Part shown: positions 9,250 through 18,860 of the stretch, in pieces
Position numbering within the stretch: the stretch's first letter is position 1
Layout: each line of letters opens with the position of its first letter
Notes under the pieces: generated by a model
Seen by the model: the letters and a program-made list of their open reading frames with translations, nothing else
The model's database searches: none
What the model was told of the DNA's origin: nothing
Made by a program: the position numbers and the translations under genes
Origin: an uncultured Commensalibacter sp.
GTDB taxonomy: Bacteria > Pseudomonadota > Alphaproteobacteria > Acetobacterales > Acetobacteraceae
Direction of reading: 5' to 3'
DNA length: 64,000 nucleotides
NCBI GenBank assembly: GCA_945266285.1
Contig: CALYOP010000002.1
Location: forward strand, 307,886-371,885

Positions 9250-10133
9250 TGACGCTAAATATGGAAAATTCTCAACTATATGACGCTTCGATTTGGGGAG
9301 AAAAAGATGTTTCTTCCGGTAAGGCAGCCAAGGACGAGAATTTTCCTGTTGGCTCATTGTTAGTTAGCCGAAAATTAAGGCCGCATGTGAAAATCTATTA
9401 TGATTATGCACGTGTTATTGATGATATTGCCGATTCTGAAAGTTTAACCGCGCAGGAAAAGATCAATCGTCTTAATGGGATGGAAGCTGTATTGCGCGAT
9501 AATGTGCCTGCACCTGATCGTTCAGATGTGATGACCGCGCGTTTTTTACGCAATAGCCTTATAGAAACTGAAGTTCCATTTGAAACAGCAACGGATTTGT
9601 TGATTGCTTTTAGACAGGATGCTCGGAAAAACTGTTATGCTAACTGGGACGAATTGCTCGATTATTGCCGTTATTCAGCAAATCCTGTTGGGCGATATCT
9701 ATTGGCCTTACATCATGAGGGGTCGGAAACCTATGCGCCTTCTGATGCCTTATGTACATCGTTACAAATTTTAAATCATTTGCAGGATTGTAAAGAAGAT
9801 CTTCGACGGCTTGATCGTTGTTATATTCCCCAGGATATGATGCAAGCAGAAGCCGTATCTATTGAAGATTTATCGCATGTAAAAGCAAGTCATGGTTTAC
9901 GGCGTGTTTTAGATAGCATGCTTGATCGTGTTGATGAATTAAATGAAGAGGCTAGAAAATTACCAGCCCTTATCGGTGATCGTCGGCTAAGGTTAGAAAG
10001 TGCTGTTATTGTAAAATTAGCACATCAATTAACAATTCGTTTAAAAGACGAAGATCCAATCGCCAATCGGGTTAAATTAACCTTTGGGGATGGAATGGCT
10101 GCTGTTCGATATGCTTTTCGTTATTTTATATAA
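9249..10133 (+). CDS. hpnC: Hydroxysqualene synthase HpnC
   Basis: Converts presqualene diphosphate to hydroxysqualene in the three-enzyme HpnCDE route to squalene. The first aspartate-rich motif is at residues 52-62 (DYARVIDDIAD) and the second is in ILNHLQDCKED. Length 294 residues fits the family. AAGGA at 9236-9240 lies 8 bases before the ATG, which overlaps the hpnB stop. It is distinguished from HpnD by its divergent N-terminus and by gene order. Confidence 0.92.
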   Translation: MTLNMENSQLYDASIWGEKDVSSGKAAKDENFPVGSLLVSRKLRPHVKIYYDYARVIDDIADSESLTAQEKINRLNGMEAVLRDNVPAPDRSDVMTARFLRNSLIETEVPFETATDLLIAFRQDARKNCYANWDELLDYCRYSANPVGRYLLALHHEGSETYAPSDALCTSLQILNHLQDCKEDLRRLDRCYIPQDMMQAEAVSIEDLSHVKASHGLRRVLDSMLDRVDELNEEARKLPALIGDRRLRLESAVIVKLAHQLTIRLKDEDPIANRVKLTFGDGMAAVRYAFRYFI

Positions 10134-10237
10134 AGATATAGCGAAAGATTATCGTTTTTATCTGCGTTGAAATTTGCTAATAATCGGCTTTTCGTAAAAT
10201 TGATGTCGTTAAACTATAGGAAAGACCCAAAAAACTT

Positions 10238-11113
10238 ATGCGTAAAGCGTTAATTGATGCAGCACAGTCTCTGAACTGCAGTCAAAGTGATTTGGCCTTT
10301 GTCCAGGAAATCGTTTGTCGTTCGAAAACTTCTTTTGCTTCGGGAATGAGAGTACTACCACCAGTACGACGCTATGGTATGTATACCTTATACAGTTTTT
10401 GCCGTATTGTTGATGATATTGCTGACGATGGTGGGGATACACCAACGCGTCTAAAATTGCTTCAACAATGGCGTGAAAAGATTGCATCTATTTATACTGG
10501 TCAGACCACGGATGAGGTTGAACGGGTTCTATTAGCGACCATAAGAAAATTTGATTTACGGCAGGAAGATTTTATTGCTGTCATTGATGGGATGCAGATG
10601 GATGCTGAACAGACAATTGTTGCACCGGATGAAGCGACCTTAGATCGTTATTGTGATTGTGTTGCTTCAGCCGTAGGTCGTTTAGCGGTCCGGATTTTTG
10701 GGGATAGTTCTGCTCAGGCGGATCAGGTGGCTTATCATTTGGGCCGTGCTTTGCAACTAACGAATATTCTTCGTGATTTAAAAGAGGATGCTAAACGAGG
10801 GCGTCTTTATTTACCAAAAGAGCTTTTGGCACGCTTTCATTTACCTGCTGATAGTTCTGCCTGTATTCAAAATCCAGCTTTACATGATGTTTGTCAAATA
10901 TTAGCAATGCGTGCTGAAGATCATTTCCGTTTAGCACGTCAGTTTATCAAGCGTTGTAATGCAAAAGCAATGCGTCCTGCGAAAGTAATGGCAGTCACAT
11001 ATAGCTTTTTATTGAGAAAACAAATAAAAGTGGGTTGGCATCCACCATTAAAAAGGGTTTCTCTAAATACTGGTGAAAAATTAATAATAGGTTTTATTGG
11101 TTTGGTTATTTAA
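10238..11113 (+). CDS. hpnD: Presqualene diphosphate synthase HpnD
   Basis: Condenses two farnesyl diphosphates to presqualene diphosphate. It shows the trans-isoprenyl synthase motifs FCRIVDDIADDGGD (residues ~54-67) and LTNILRDLKEDAKRGRLYLP, the latter typical of phytoene/presqualene synthases. At 291 residues it is of normal size. A 104-base gap separates it from hpnC, and hpnE begins 8 bases after its stop. Confidence 0.93.
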   Translation: MRKALIDAAQSLNCSQSDLAFVQEIVCRSKTSFASGMRVLPPVRRYGMYTLYSFCRIVDDIADDGGDTPTRLKLLQQWREKIASIYTGQTTDEVERVLLATIRKFDLRQEDFIAVIDGMQMDAEQTIVAPDEATLDRYCDCVASAVGRLAVRIFGDSSAQADQVAYHLGRALQLTNILRDLKEDAKRGRLYLPKELLARFHLPADSSACIQNPALHDVCQILAMRAEDHFRLARQFIKRCNAKAMRPAKVMAVTYSFLLRKQIKVGWHPPLKRVSLNTGEKLIIGFIGLVI

Positions 11114-11121
11114 GCAGAAAA

Positions 11122-12417
11122 ATGGCAAAACATATTCACATTGTCGGGGGAGGATTAGCAGGCCTTTCAGCAGCAGTTTCCTTGTCTGGACAACCTGATA
11201 TTCGAATTTCTATTTATGAAGGTAGCCCATCTTTCGGTGGTAGAGCACGATCCTATAACGATTCGGGTTTGAATCGGTTAATTGATAACGGCAATCATTT
11301 AATCTTATCGGGTAACGAAGCCGTATTTAAATATCTTTGGAAAATTGGCGCGACGCAAAGTTTAACTGGTCCTAAGGTTCCACTTTTTCCTTTTGTAGAT
11401 CTCGAAGAAAACAAACGTTGGGATTTGTTGCTTTCCAAAGGGAAATTCCCTTGGTGGTTATTTTCTTCAAAAAAAAGAGTTCCCGGTTTTCATTTTCCTG
11501 AACTTCTATCTTTATGGAATTTGATTAAGGCGAATTCTAGGCAAACAGTAGCCGATTGCCTGATAAATGGTGAATTTGCGCGGAGATTATTACAACCTTT
11601 CTCGGTTTCTGCGCTTAATACTTCTTGTGAAATGGCAAGTGCCTCTTTATTGGGATCGGTTATTAAGCAATCGCTGCTTAAAGGTGGGAAGGCCTGTATT
11701 CCTTATTTTCCTAAAGAAGGATTATCGGAAAGTTTTGTTAAACCAGCATTATCTTTGCTTAAGCTACAAGGTGGCGGTCTTCATTTAACTTCGCGTATTT
11801 CTGAAATTGGTGTTCAAAATAATCGTGTTGATTATTTTGTTGTCAATGGTGAAAAAATTGTTCTTGGGCCACAGGATACGTTAATCTTAGCGCTTCATGC
11901 CTATGTTGCTGAGAAAATTCTTCGACCTATTTGTCCTAATATTCAAATCCCAAATCAGTTTGAAAGTATTCTCAACTTACATTTTGCCGTAGATCGAGAT
12001 TTGAAGATACATGGTAATATCGGCAGAGCCAAATTTGTGGGTGTTATTGGCGGGATTAGTGAATGGTTGTTCTTTAAGGATGGCGTTATATCCGTAACGA
12101 TCAGTGCTGCTAATCGTTTTACGGGTTGTAAACCAGAAAATATTGTTCCATTGATTTGGCAGGAAATTCAAAAGGTATTTAATCCTGTTCTATCGAAACC
12201 ATTACCCGAACAAGTACCCGTTTATCGTTTGTTGTGGGAAAAACGGGCAAGCTTTATGGCATCTGCAGAACAAAATAATCGTCGTCCTGGGTGTTATACG
12301 CCTTTTAGCAATCTTTTTTTGGCAGGTGATTGGACAGCAACGGGTTTGCCCTCTACATTAGAAGGAACAATTCGTTCTGGTTTTAATGCTGCTCAAGCGA
12401 CGATCTTACGTGAATAA
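11122..12417 (+). CDS. hpnE: Hydroxysqualene dehydroxylase HpnE
   Basis: FAD-dependent amine-oxidase/desaturase-family enzyme that reduces hydroxysqualene to squalene, completing the HpnCDE pathway. The dinucleotide-binding motif IHIVGGGLAGLSAAVSLS is at the N-terminus, GRARSYND follows as in phytoene-desaturase-like folds, and the C-terminal FAD motif is LAGDWTATGLPSTLEGTIRSG. 431 residues is normal. The ATG is close behind hpnD with a weak ribosome binding site. Confidence 0.92.
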   Translation: MAKHIHIVGGGLAGLSAAVSLSGQPDIRISIYEGSPSFGGRARSYNDSGLNRLIDNGNHLILSGNEAVFKYLWKIGATQSLTGPKVPLFPFVDLEENKRWDLLLSKGKFPWWLFSSKKRVPGFHFPELLSLWNLIKANSRQTVADCLINGEFARRLLQPFSVSALNTSCEMASASLLGSVIKQSLLKGGKACIPYFPKEGLSESFVKPALSLLKLQGGGLHLTSRISEIGVQNNRVDYFVVNGEKIVLGPQDTLILALHAYVAEKILRPICPNIQIPNQFESILNLHFAVDRDLKIHGNIGRAKFVGVIGGISEWLFFKDGVISVTISAANRFTGCKPENIVPLIWQEIQKVFNPVLSKPLPEQVPVYRLLWEKRASFMASAEQNNRRPGCYTPFSNLFLAGDWTATGLPSTLEGTIRSGFNAAQATILRE

Positions 12418-12496
12418 ATAAACGGCCTTCGTTATAAATATTGGAAACGGGTAATATTTGAATGTTCTCTGATCTGTTTAAAAGGAACTTCCACTA

Positions 12497-14461
12497 ATGC
12501 TAGACCGCAATAATTCATTGGAAAATGTAGCAAACAACGATTTATTGGAAACGGCAATTTCACGGGCCCAGAATGTTTTGGCTGAACGTCAACAAGAGGA
12601 CGGCCATTGGGTATTTGAATTGGAAGCCGATGCAACAATTCCTGCAGAATATGTTCTTTTAGAACATTTTCTTGATCGGATTGATGTAAAACTTGAACAG
12701 AAAATAGGGGTATATCTTCGCCGTATTCAAGGTGATCATGGAGGATGGCCGCTTTATCATGATGGGGATTTCAATATTTCGGCTTCGGTCAAAGCTTATT
12801 TTGCTTTAAAAGCTATAGGTGATGACATAAATGCTCCGCATATGAAACGGGCAAGAGAAGCCATTTTGGCGCATGGTGGTGCAGAAACTACTAATGTATT
12901 TACGCGTTTTCAGATGGCACTTTTTGAAGAAGTGCCTTGGCGTGCAACACCTGCAATGCCCGTTGAATTGGTTTTAATGCCCAAACAAGCATTATTCTCT
13001 GTTTGGAATATGTCTTATTGGTCGCGTACTGTCGTAACCCCTCTGGTTGTATTGGCTGCCCTAAAGCCCAAGGCTGTTAATCCACATAATATTCATATTC
13101 AGGAACTATTTGTTGAACCTCCTGAACAGATCAAGGATTGGATTAAAGGACCTTATCGTTCTTATTGGGGGCATATTTTTAAAAGACTTGATCAAATTGT
13201 TCGTCCTAGTGAAAAATTTATCCCTTCTAAATTACGTCAGCTTGCTATTGATAAAGCCGTTAAATTTGTTGAAAAACGTTTAAATGGTGAAGATGGGCTT
13301 GGTGCGATTTATCCAGCCATGGCGAATAGTGTGATGATGTTCCGAGCTTTAGGTATCTCGGATGATGATCCAAGAGCTAAAATTGCATGGGAATCGGTGA
13401 GAAAACTGATTGTTGATTATGGTGAGGAAGCTTATTGCCAACCTTGCGTATCGCCAGTTTGGGATACGGCACTAAGTGGTCATGCCATGATTGAATCCGC
13501 AACTGGCGCAAGAGCTACGAATAGCCAAGAAACCTTACAACAATTAGATAAAGGATTAAATTGGTTAAAAGACCGACAAATTCTGGATGTTAAAGGGGAT
13601 TGGGCAATCAACAATCCCAATCTTGAATCAGGTGGATGGGCATTTCAGTATAATAATGCTTATTATCCTGATGTAGATGATACCGCAGTGGCAGGGATGC
13701 TATTACATCGTCGTGGTGATTCCGCGCATCAAGAATCAATTGAGCGGGCACGCAAATGGATTATTGGTATGCAAAGTAAAAACGGTGGCTGGGGTGCTTT
13801 TGATATCGATAATAATAAAGATTTTCTCAATCATATTCCTTTTGCTGATCATGGGGCATTATTAGACCCTCCTACCGTAGATGTAACGGCACGTTGTGTT
13901 AGTTTCCTGGCACAACTTGATAATCCTGAAGACAAAGCGGTGATTGAAAGAGCGATTAAATATATGCGTGCGGAACAGGAACCTGCTGGATGTTGGTTTG
14001 GTCGCTGGGGAACGAATTATATTTATGGTACATGGTCTGCTTTATGTGCTTTAAATGCAGTAGGTATTTCCCATGACGATCCCGCTATTAAAAGAGCCGT
14101 TGATTGGCTGTTATATGTTCAACGTTCCGATGGTGGATGGGGAGAAGATGAGGCTTCTTATGAAGGTGCACCAGCAGGGCAATATCATGTAAGTCTTCCA
14201 TCACAAACGGCATGGGCCATATTGGGTTTGATCGCAGCGGGTCAGCAGAAACATCCAGCTGTTGAACGTGGCATTCAATGGTTGATTAACCATCAAAATG
14301 AAGATGGAGAATGGCAGGAAGATCCATATAATGCCGTTGGATTTCCCAAAGTTTTTTATCTTCGTTATCATGGTTATCGCCAGTTTTTTCCGCTTTTGGC
14401 GCTTTCACGGTATCGGAATATGCAATCCAGTAATAGTGGTCGTGTAGAGGTAGGATTTTAA
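12497..14461 (+). CDS. shc: Squalene-hopene cyclase
   Basis: Cyclises squalene to hopene/hopanol at the inner membrane. The catalytic DXDD acid motif is D392-V-D394-D395 within YPDVDDTAVAG. Several QW repeats are visible (QEDGHWVFE, GDHGGWPLY, KNGGWGAFD, RSDGGWGED, NEDGEWQED), which brace the alpha/alpha barrels. 654 residues is the usual length. AAAGGA lies upstream of the ATG, and the stop overlaps hpnG by one base (TAATG). Confidence 0.97.
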   Translation: MLDRNNSLENVANNDLLETAISRAQNVLAERQQEDGHWVFELEADATIPAEYVLLEHFLDRIDVKLEQKIGVYLRRIQGDHGGWPLYHDGDFNISASVKAYFALKAIGDDINAPHMKRAREAILAHGGAETTNVFTRFQMALFEEVPWRATPAMPVELVLMPKQALFSVWNMSYWSRTVVTPLVVLAALKPKAVNPHNIHIQELFVEPPEQIKDWIKGPYRSYWGHIFKRLDQIVRPSEKFIPSKLRQLAIDKAVKFVEKRLNGEDGLGAIYPAMANSVMMFRALGISDDDPRAKIAWESVRKLIVDYGEEAYCQPCVSPVWDTALSGHAMIESATGARATNSQETLQQLDKGLNWLKDRQILDVKGDWAINNPNLESGGWAFQYNNAYYPDVDDTAVAGMLLHRRGDSAHQESIERARKWIIGMQSKNGGWGAFDIDNNKDFLNHIPFADHGALLDPPTVDVTARCVSFLAQLDNPEDKAVIERAIKYMRAEQEPAGCWFGRWGTNYIYGTWSALCALNAVGISHDDPAIKRAVDWLLYVQRSDGGWGEDEASYEGAPAGQYHVSLPSQTAWAILGLIAAGQQKHPAVERGIQWLINHQNEDGEWQEDPYNAVGFPKVFYLRYHGYRQFFPLLALSRYRNMQSSNSGRVEVGF

Positions 14462-15129
14462 TGGATCGCCTTGGCATAATCGTTGGTATGCAGTCTGAAG
14501 CGCGTTTGGCACGCCGATTGCAGCCAGCAGCAATTGAAATTAGTGGTGCCACGCTAGAAGGAGCAAAGCAGGCCGTTGAGCGTTTATCGCGTGCTTCTGT
14601 TGATGGTATTATTTCTTTTGGTTTTGCTGCGGGATTAGATCCTTTATTAAAACCAGGCACAATTCTTATACCACATAGTATTCATGTCCAAGGACAAGAT
14701 TATACCGCTGATCACAGGTTGCGTTTGCGGTTAGGGGCTGAGAATTCTTCCGTTAAGGTTGGTGCTTTACTACAAAGTGATAAGATAGTCGTATCATCTA
14801 AGGAAAAATTCAGCTTATTTCAGCAAACGAGTTGTGTTGCAGTAGATATGGAAAGCGGGATTGTTGCTCGTTATTGCCATGCTCAAAATATACCCTTTGC
14901 TGTTTTACGCGTAATTTGTGATTCAGCAAAACGCGATTTACCACCTTTAGCATGTATGGCTTTATCTCAACAAGGTGGGTTGAATATTAATAAAATGCTT
15001 GGCAGCATTTTTTCGCAGCCTTCGCAATTATCCAGCCTTATATGTTTAGGGGCTGAAGCAACCTTTGCACATTGGAGATTAGATCGCTTTCTTGAAAAGT
15101 TCCAAACCGAAAACTATATATATTCTTGA
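14461..15129 (+). CDS. hpnG: HpnG, adenosylhopane nucleosidase/phosphorylase
   Basis: Nucleoside-phosphorylase superfamily member that removes adenine from adenosylhopane to give a ribosylhopane intermediate. Visible features are GIIVGMQSEARLARR at the start, IISFGFAAGLDP, CVAVDMESGIVARYC (the purine/ribose-binding VDMES motif) and LRVICDSAKRDLPP. 222 residues fits. Its presence implies that elongated hopanoids are made, which also needs HpnH (adenosyl-hopene synthase); no hpnH is found in this window. Confidence 0.9.
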   Translation: MDRLGIIVGMQSEARLARRLQPAAIEISGATLEGAKQAVERLSRASVDGIISFGFAAGLDPLLKPGTILIPHSIHVQGQDYTADHRLRLRLGAENSSVKVGALLQSDKIVVSSKEKFSLFQQTSCVAVDMESGIVARYCHAQNIPFAVLRVICDSAKRDLPPLACMALSQQGGLNINKMLGSIFSQPSQLSSLICLGAEATFAHWRLDRFLEKFQTENYIYS

Positions 15130-15230
15130 TTTGAAAGTAAATAATTTCTTTTGCTTGTTTATTTCATATTTTTGTGAAAATATATATTGAATTAAGAAGA
15201 GTAGTACTAAGAGGGAATGGACAACATAAG

Positions 15231-15324
15231 GTTGCGATCGGCTTAGATTCTTATCTTGATAAATGAATATTGGTTAGCGTTGTATAAATTTTAATAATTT
15301 TTTTAATCGATTTGAGATCGCAAC
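15231..15324 (+). promoter_or_regulatory. Widely spaced 9-bp inverted repeat before the aldehyde dehydrogenase
   Basis: GTTGCGATC (15231-15239) and GATCGCAAC (15316-15324) are perfect complements 76 bases apart, with two more pairs possible at the outer ends. The second arm lies about 70 bases upstream of the likely start. It could be a paired operator or the base of an RNA leader structure; no known riboswitch class is recognised. Confidence 0.3.
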
Positions 15325-15394
15325 TTACTTGAAAATTTGACCTCTAACTTACTGTATTATGAGAGAAATCTCATATGAATCAAGGTATAGTATC

Positions 15395-16768
15395 GTGAAT
15401 ATAGAAAGCAAAGAATTTCAGGCGATCCAAGAAGTCAACCAATTGGTAGCGCAATCTAAAGCAGCTCAGAAAATTTTTCAGGACTGGGAAGCAGAAGATA
15501 TCGATAATCTGGTTTCCAAATTAGCAGAAGCTGCTGAAGCGAATGCAGAACGTCTTGCAAAAATGGCCGTAGAAGAAACACATTTCGGAAATGTCTATGA
15601 TAAGACACTAAAAAACAAATTCGCCAGTTCTTTTTTGTGGAATCAAATTAAGGTAAAAAAGACTATTGGTATCCTTAAGGAAGATGAATCCAGAGGGATT
15701 ATCGATGTGGCTGTACCATTAGGAATTATTTTGGGGCTGATTCCTTCAACCAATCCAACTTCTACGGTAATTTACAAAGTCATTATTTCATTAAAGGCAG
15801 GGAATTCTATAATTCTTTCTCCCCACCCTTCCGCAATAAATTGCACAATGGAAGCCGTTAATATTTTAGCAGAAACAGCTAAAAAAATGGGAGCTCCCGA
15901 AGGGTTAATTTCTGCGCCTAAACGGGTAACTAAAGAAGTGACAAAGGCTTTGATGGAACATCCCGATATTGCTTTAATTTTGGCTACGGGCGGCAGTGCT
16001 ATGGTTAAGGCTGCCTATAGTTCTGGTAACCCTGCAATTGGTGTAGGACCTGGAAATACCCCTGCGTATATTGAAAAAACGGCGGATATTGAAAAAGCTG
16101 TTACGGATATTGTTACAAGCAAGACATTCGATAATGGGGTGATTTGTGCCTCTGAGCAATCGGTTGTTTTTGGTGAGTGCTTACATGATAAGTTAGTTGC
16201 TTCTTTCAAAGCACATGGTGGTTATTTCCTTACACCAGAAGAATCTGAAAGGGTTGGCAAATTTTTATTAAGAGAAGATGGCTCAATCAACCCACAAAGT
16301 GTTGGTAAATCGGTCGAAGATATTGCGAAAATGGTTGGTGGTTTAAATATGCCACCTGGAACGCGTTTACTTCTTTCGGAACAAACCGAAGTAAGTCATG
16401 ATAATCCTTATTCTCGTGAAAAATTGTGTCCGATTTTAGGATTCTATAGTGCAGCTTCTGGTGAAGCAGCTTATAAACTGTGTCGCAAACTATTAGAAAA
16501 TGAAGGAAGCGGACATACATTTGCCATTCATACCAAGAACGAAGCGCTTGTGAAGAAACTGGCAACTTTTATTCCGGCATCGCGTATTGTTGTTAATTCA
16601 CCAAGTTCATTAGGTGGTATAGGAGGAACAACGAATATCTGCGCTGCTTTAACCTTGGGATGTGGTGCTATTGGTGGAAGCTCTACTTCTGATAACGTCA
16701 GTCCAAAGAACTTATTTAACGTTCGTAAAGTTGCTTATGGTGTGCGTCAGGCAGGAGATTTAAATTAA
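15395..16768 (+). CDS. CoA-acylating aldehyde dehydrogenase
   Basis: Interconverts an aldehyde (probably acetaldehyde) and its acyl-CoA with NAD(H). It belongs to the EutE/PduP/AdhE-N/SauS group: catalytic Cys in NGVICASEQS, PSTNPTSTVIYK, LATGGSAMVKAAY and VGVGPGNTPAYIE-like segments are seen. It is stand-alone, with no fused alcohol dehydrogenase and no microcompartment genes nearby. The start is taken as GTG 15395, with AAGG 9 bases upstream (15382-15385); an ATG at 15359 in frame lacks a ribosome binding site. Substrate (acetaldehyde versus sulfoacetaldehyde or another) is not resolved by sequence reading. Confidence 0.88.
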   Translation: MNIESKEFQAIQEVNQLVAQSKAAQKIFQDWEAEDIDNLVSKLAEAAEANAERLAKMAVEETHFGNVYDKTLKNKFASSFLWNQIKVKKTIGILKEDESRGIIDVAVPLGIILGLIPSTNPTSTVIYKVIISLKAGNSIILSPHPSAINCTMEAVNILAETAKKMGAPEGLISAPKRVTKEVTKALMEHPDIALILATGGSAMVKAAYSSGNPAIGVGPGNTPAYIEKTADIEKAVTDIVTSKTFDNGVICASEQSVVFGECLHDKLVASFKAHGGYFLTPEESERVGKFLLREDGSINPQSVGKSVEDIAKMVGGLNMPPGTRLLLSEQTEVSHDNPYSREKLCPILGFYSAASGEAAYKLCRKLLENEGSGHTFAIHTKNEALVKKLATFIPASRIVVNSPSSLGGIGGTTNICAALTLGCGAIGGSSTSDNVSPKNLFNVRKVAYGVRQAGDLN

Positions 16769-16774
16769 CACGAT

Positions 16775-16804
16775 AAAATGGAATATTGCAAAATATTCCA
16801 TTTT
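16775..16804. terminator. Bidirectional terminator hairpin, GCAA loop
   Basis: AAAATGGAATATT (16775-16787) pairs perfectly with AATATTCCATTTT (16792-16804) around a GCAA tetraloop, followed by CGTTTTT on the plus strand and by TTTT at the foot of the stem on the minus strand. It separates the aldehyde dehydrogenase from the convergent tRNA. Confidence 0.8.
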
Positions 16805-16897
16805 CGTTTTTGAACTTGCTTATTCTTGAGCGAATAAATCCTTCCCAAGATAAAATTTGACCATCAATCAGCAAATCAAATACAAAATAAAATAATA

Positions 16898-16974
16898 TGG
16901 TCGGAGTAAGAGGATTCGAACCTCCGGCCCCTGCGTCCCGAACACAGTGCTCTACCAGGCTGAGCTACACTCCG
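16898..16974 (-). tRNA. tRNA-Pro(CGG)
   Basis: The minus strand reads a full 77-nt cloverleaf: acceptor CGGAGTG pairing with the 3' strand before an encoded CCA, D arm with AGCTCAGCCTGGTAGAGC, anticodon stem CTGTG/CGCAG around loop TTCGGGA (anticodon CGG, reads CCG), and T arm with GGTTCGAATCC. No intron or degeneracy is seen. Confidence 0.96.
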
Positions 16975-16985
16975 ATATGTATGGG

Positions 16986-17014
16986 CATATAGCGCGCTCT
17001 TCTTATGAGCGCAA
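16986..17014 (-). promoter_or_regulatory. Likely promoter of tRNA-Pro
   Basis: On the minus strand TTGCGC (17014-17009) and TATATG (16991-16986) are 17 bases apart and end 11 bases before the tRNA 5' end. The GCGCTC/GAGCGC pair within the spacer also forms a 6-bp inverted repeat. Confidence 0.45.
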
Positions 17015-17057
17015 GTTTTAAGAGAAAAATACCTTTAATTCTTTTTGTTATGAAATC

Positions 17058-17624
17058 TTAAGGTGTTATCCCTAATGTTTCCCTAATTCGCTTAAGCGTG
17101 GTTGAGACATCAGGTGTAATTTCATAGAGTTTTAAGATTGATTCTTCTGCAAAACCTTGTTGCACAGCAGTATGTAATGTTTTGTCAAATGCTTCTGCCC
17201 ATTGTGCGATGTTCAGAATGAAGATGGGTTTGTTATGAAGTTGCAATTGGCGCCAGGTAATAATCTCGACGGTTTCATCAAAAGTTCCAAGACCACCGGG
17301 CAAGACAACAAAAGCATCGCCTTCGGCATAAAGGTGACTCTTTCGACGATGCATGTCATTGGTTACAAGCATATCGTGAACACGGGTATGTAGTGCTTCT
17401 CTTTGCTGTAGAAATTCAGGGATAATACCTCGGATAGCACCATTATTATCTAATACGGTATTGGATAGGGCCCCCATTAATCCAACATTCCCACCGCCAT
17501 ACACAAGACGTAATTTATTTTGTACTAGCCCTTTTCCTAAATCTTTAGCAGCTTGTATATATGCGGGATTATTACCCATGCGCGATCCACAGAAAACCGT
17601 TACGGATTTAATAAAATTCGTCAT
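17058..17624 (-). CDS. LOG family protein (cytokinin riboside 5'-monophosphate phosphoribohydrolase-like)
   Basis: A 188-residue cytoplasmic Rossmann-like hydrolase that releases the base from nucleoside 5'-monophosphates in characterised LOG proteins. It carries VFCGSRMGNNPAY, YGGGNVGLMGALS, MHRRKSHLY and the signature LPGGLGTFDETVEI. Bacterial members are often annotated as TIGR00730 Rossmann-fold proteins. It begins 33 bases downstream of the MFS gene on the same strand, suggesting co-transcription. The physiological substrate here is unknown. Confidence 0.9.
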   Translation of the reverse strand: MTNFIKSVTVFCGSRMGNNPAYIQAAKDLGKGLVQNKLRLVYGGGNVGLMGALSNTVLDNNGAIRGIIPEFLQQREALHTRVHDMLVTNDMHRRKSHLYAEGDAFVVLPGGLGTFDETVEIITWRQLQLHNKPIFILNIAQWAEAFDKTLHTAVQQGFAEESILKLYEITPDVSTTLKRIRETLGITP

Positions 17625-17657
17625 AGAAAACTTTCAAAATTGAACCAATTAATAAAA

Positions 17658-18860
17658 TTAAGTTTTTTTAACTGATTTACAGAATAAAATATAGGTTAAG
17701 ACGCAAGCTACTAAAGTACAAATCCCTGCACTGGCGAATAAAAGGTTATATCCAAAATAATTTTGGATAATTCCTAAAACAGGACCCGAAAAACATAAAG
17801 CAATATCAAGAAATAAGGAAAAAGAGGCCAAAGCTGATCCTCGATTTTCAGGTCCTACCTTTGAAACGGCGATAACACCTAGAGCCGGATAGATTAAAGA
17901 AAATCCAGCGCCCGTTAAACTGGCACCAATATAACACATTAAAACAGAATGACTTTGCCAGAGAAAATAAAGGCCAATCGATTCAACCAGAAACGAAGCG
18001 ATGGAAACCCGATAGCCACCCCAACGTGTTATGGCATTAGCAAAGATAAATCGAATGGCTACGAAAGAAATACCAAGCAAACTCAAAGCAACCGCGGAGC
18101 CATTCCATTTATTGGCAATGAAATAGAGTGCAATAAAAGCTTGTATACTGCCGAACCCTACAGAACCTAGGCCAAGCCCACTTCCATATGGAATAATCCG
18201 ACGAAATACTTTAGCAAAAGATAAGCGTTTATCTGTATGAACTGGTAATACGGGTTCATAGGTTGAAGCTAATAAAGCTGAAATACCTGCGAGTAATGTG
18301 GTTAAAACACCAATACCAATATTACCACCAAATAGATGACTATGTTTGGATAAATATAATCCTAAAGGCGCGCCGATCGCCATGCCACCGTAAGATGTTA
18401 CACCATTCCATGAAATAACATTTACTGTATATTCTGTTCCGACCCGGCCAATATTCCATACATTCGTGGCTGCAGAAGCCCAGCTTTCAGAAGCACCTGA
18501 ACAAAAACGACTAAGAAAAAGGATTCCCAGCGCAAAATAAGGTTGTGTAACGAAAAAATTGGTAGTCATTAAAAAAATACCACCAATGGCACTGACAACA
18601 AGACCAATTAGAACGGATCCTTTTGGCCCTTTTGTATCCATCCAACGACCAGCACTAGGACGAGAAAGAAATGTAGCAAGATAAGCAATGGAAACGCTTA
18701 AACCCGCTATAATCGTATTAAAACCTAATTTTTGATGTACAAATCCTGCGATAACTGCCAAAGGCATACCAACATTAATATAGCAGATTAAATTAAAAAT
18801 GGCTGCAGCTAGAATTTTTAATGTAACTGCTCGGGGTGTACGTTGATGAGTAGGAACCAT
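17658..18860 (-). CDS. MFS transporter (YfcJ/YhhS-like)
   Basis: Inner-membrane major facilitator with about 12 helices over 400 residues. The motif-A-like loop SRPSAGRWMDTKGPKGS lies after helix 2, with SRFCSGASESWASAA in helix 4 and the second-half repeat near FANAITRWGGYRVS. The sequence resembles the YfcJ/YhhS group of putative efflux carriers, whose substrates are poorly defined. The gene is divergent from the M20 peptidase and upstream of the LOG gene. Confidence 0.85.
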   Translation of the reverse strand: MVPTHQRTPRAVTLKILAAAIFNLICYINVGMPLAVIAGFVHQKLGFNTIIAGLSVSIAYLATFLSRPSAGRWMDTKGPKGSVLIGLVVSAIGGIFLMTTNFFVTQPYFALGILFLSRFCSGASESWASAATNVWNIGRVGTEYTVNVISWNGVTSYGGMAIGAPLGLYLSKHSHLFGGNIGIGVLTTLLAGISALLASTYEPVLPVHTDKRLSFAKVFRRIIPYGSGLGLGSVGFGSIQAFIALYFIANKWNGSAVALSLLGISFVAIRFIFANAITRWGGYRVSIASFLVESIGLYFLWQSHSVLMCYIGASLTGAGFSLIYPALGVIAVSKVGPENRGSALASFSLFLDIALCFSGPVLGIIQNYFGYNLLFASAGICTLVACVLTYILFCKSVKKT

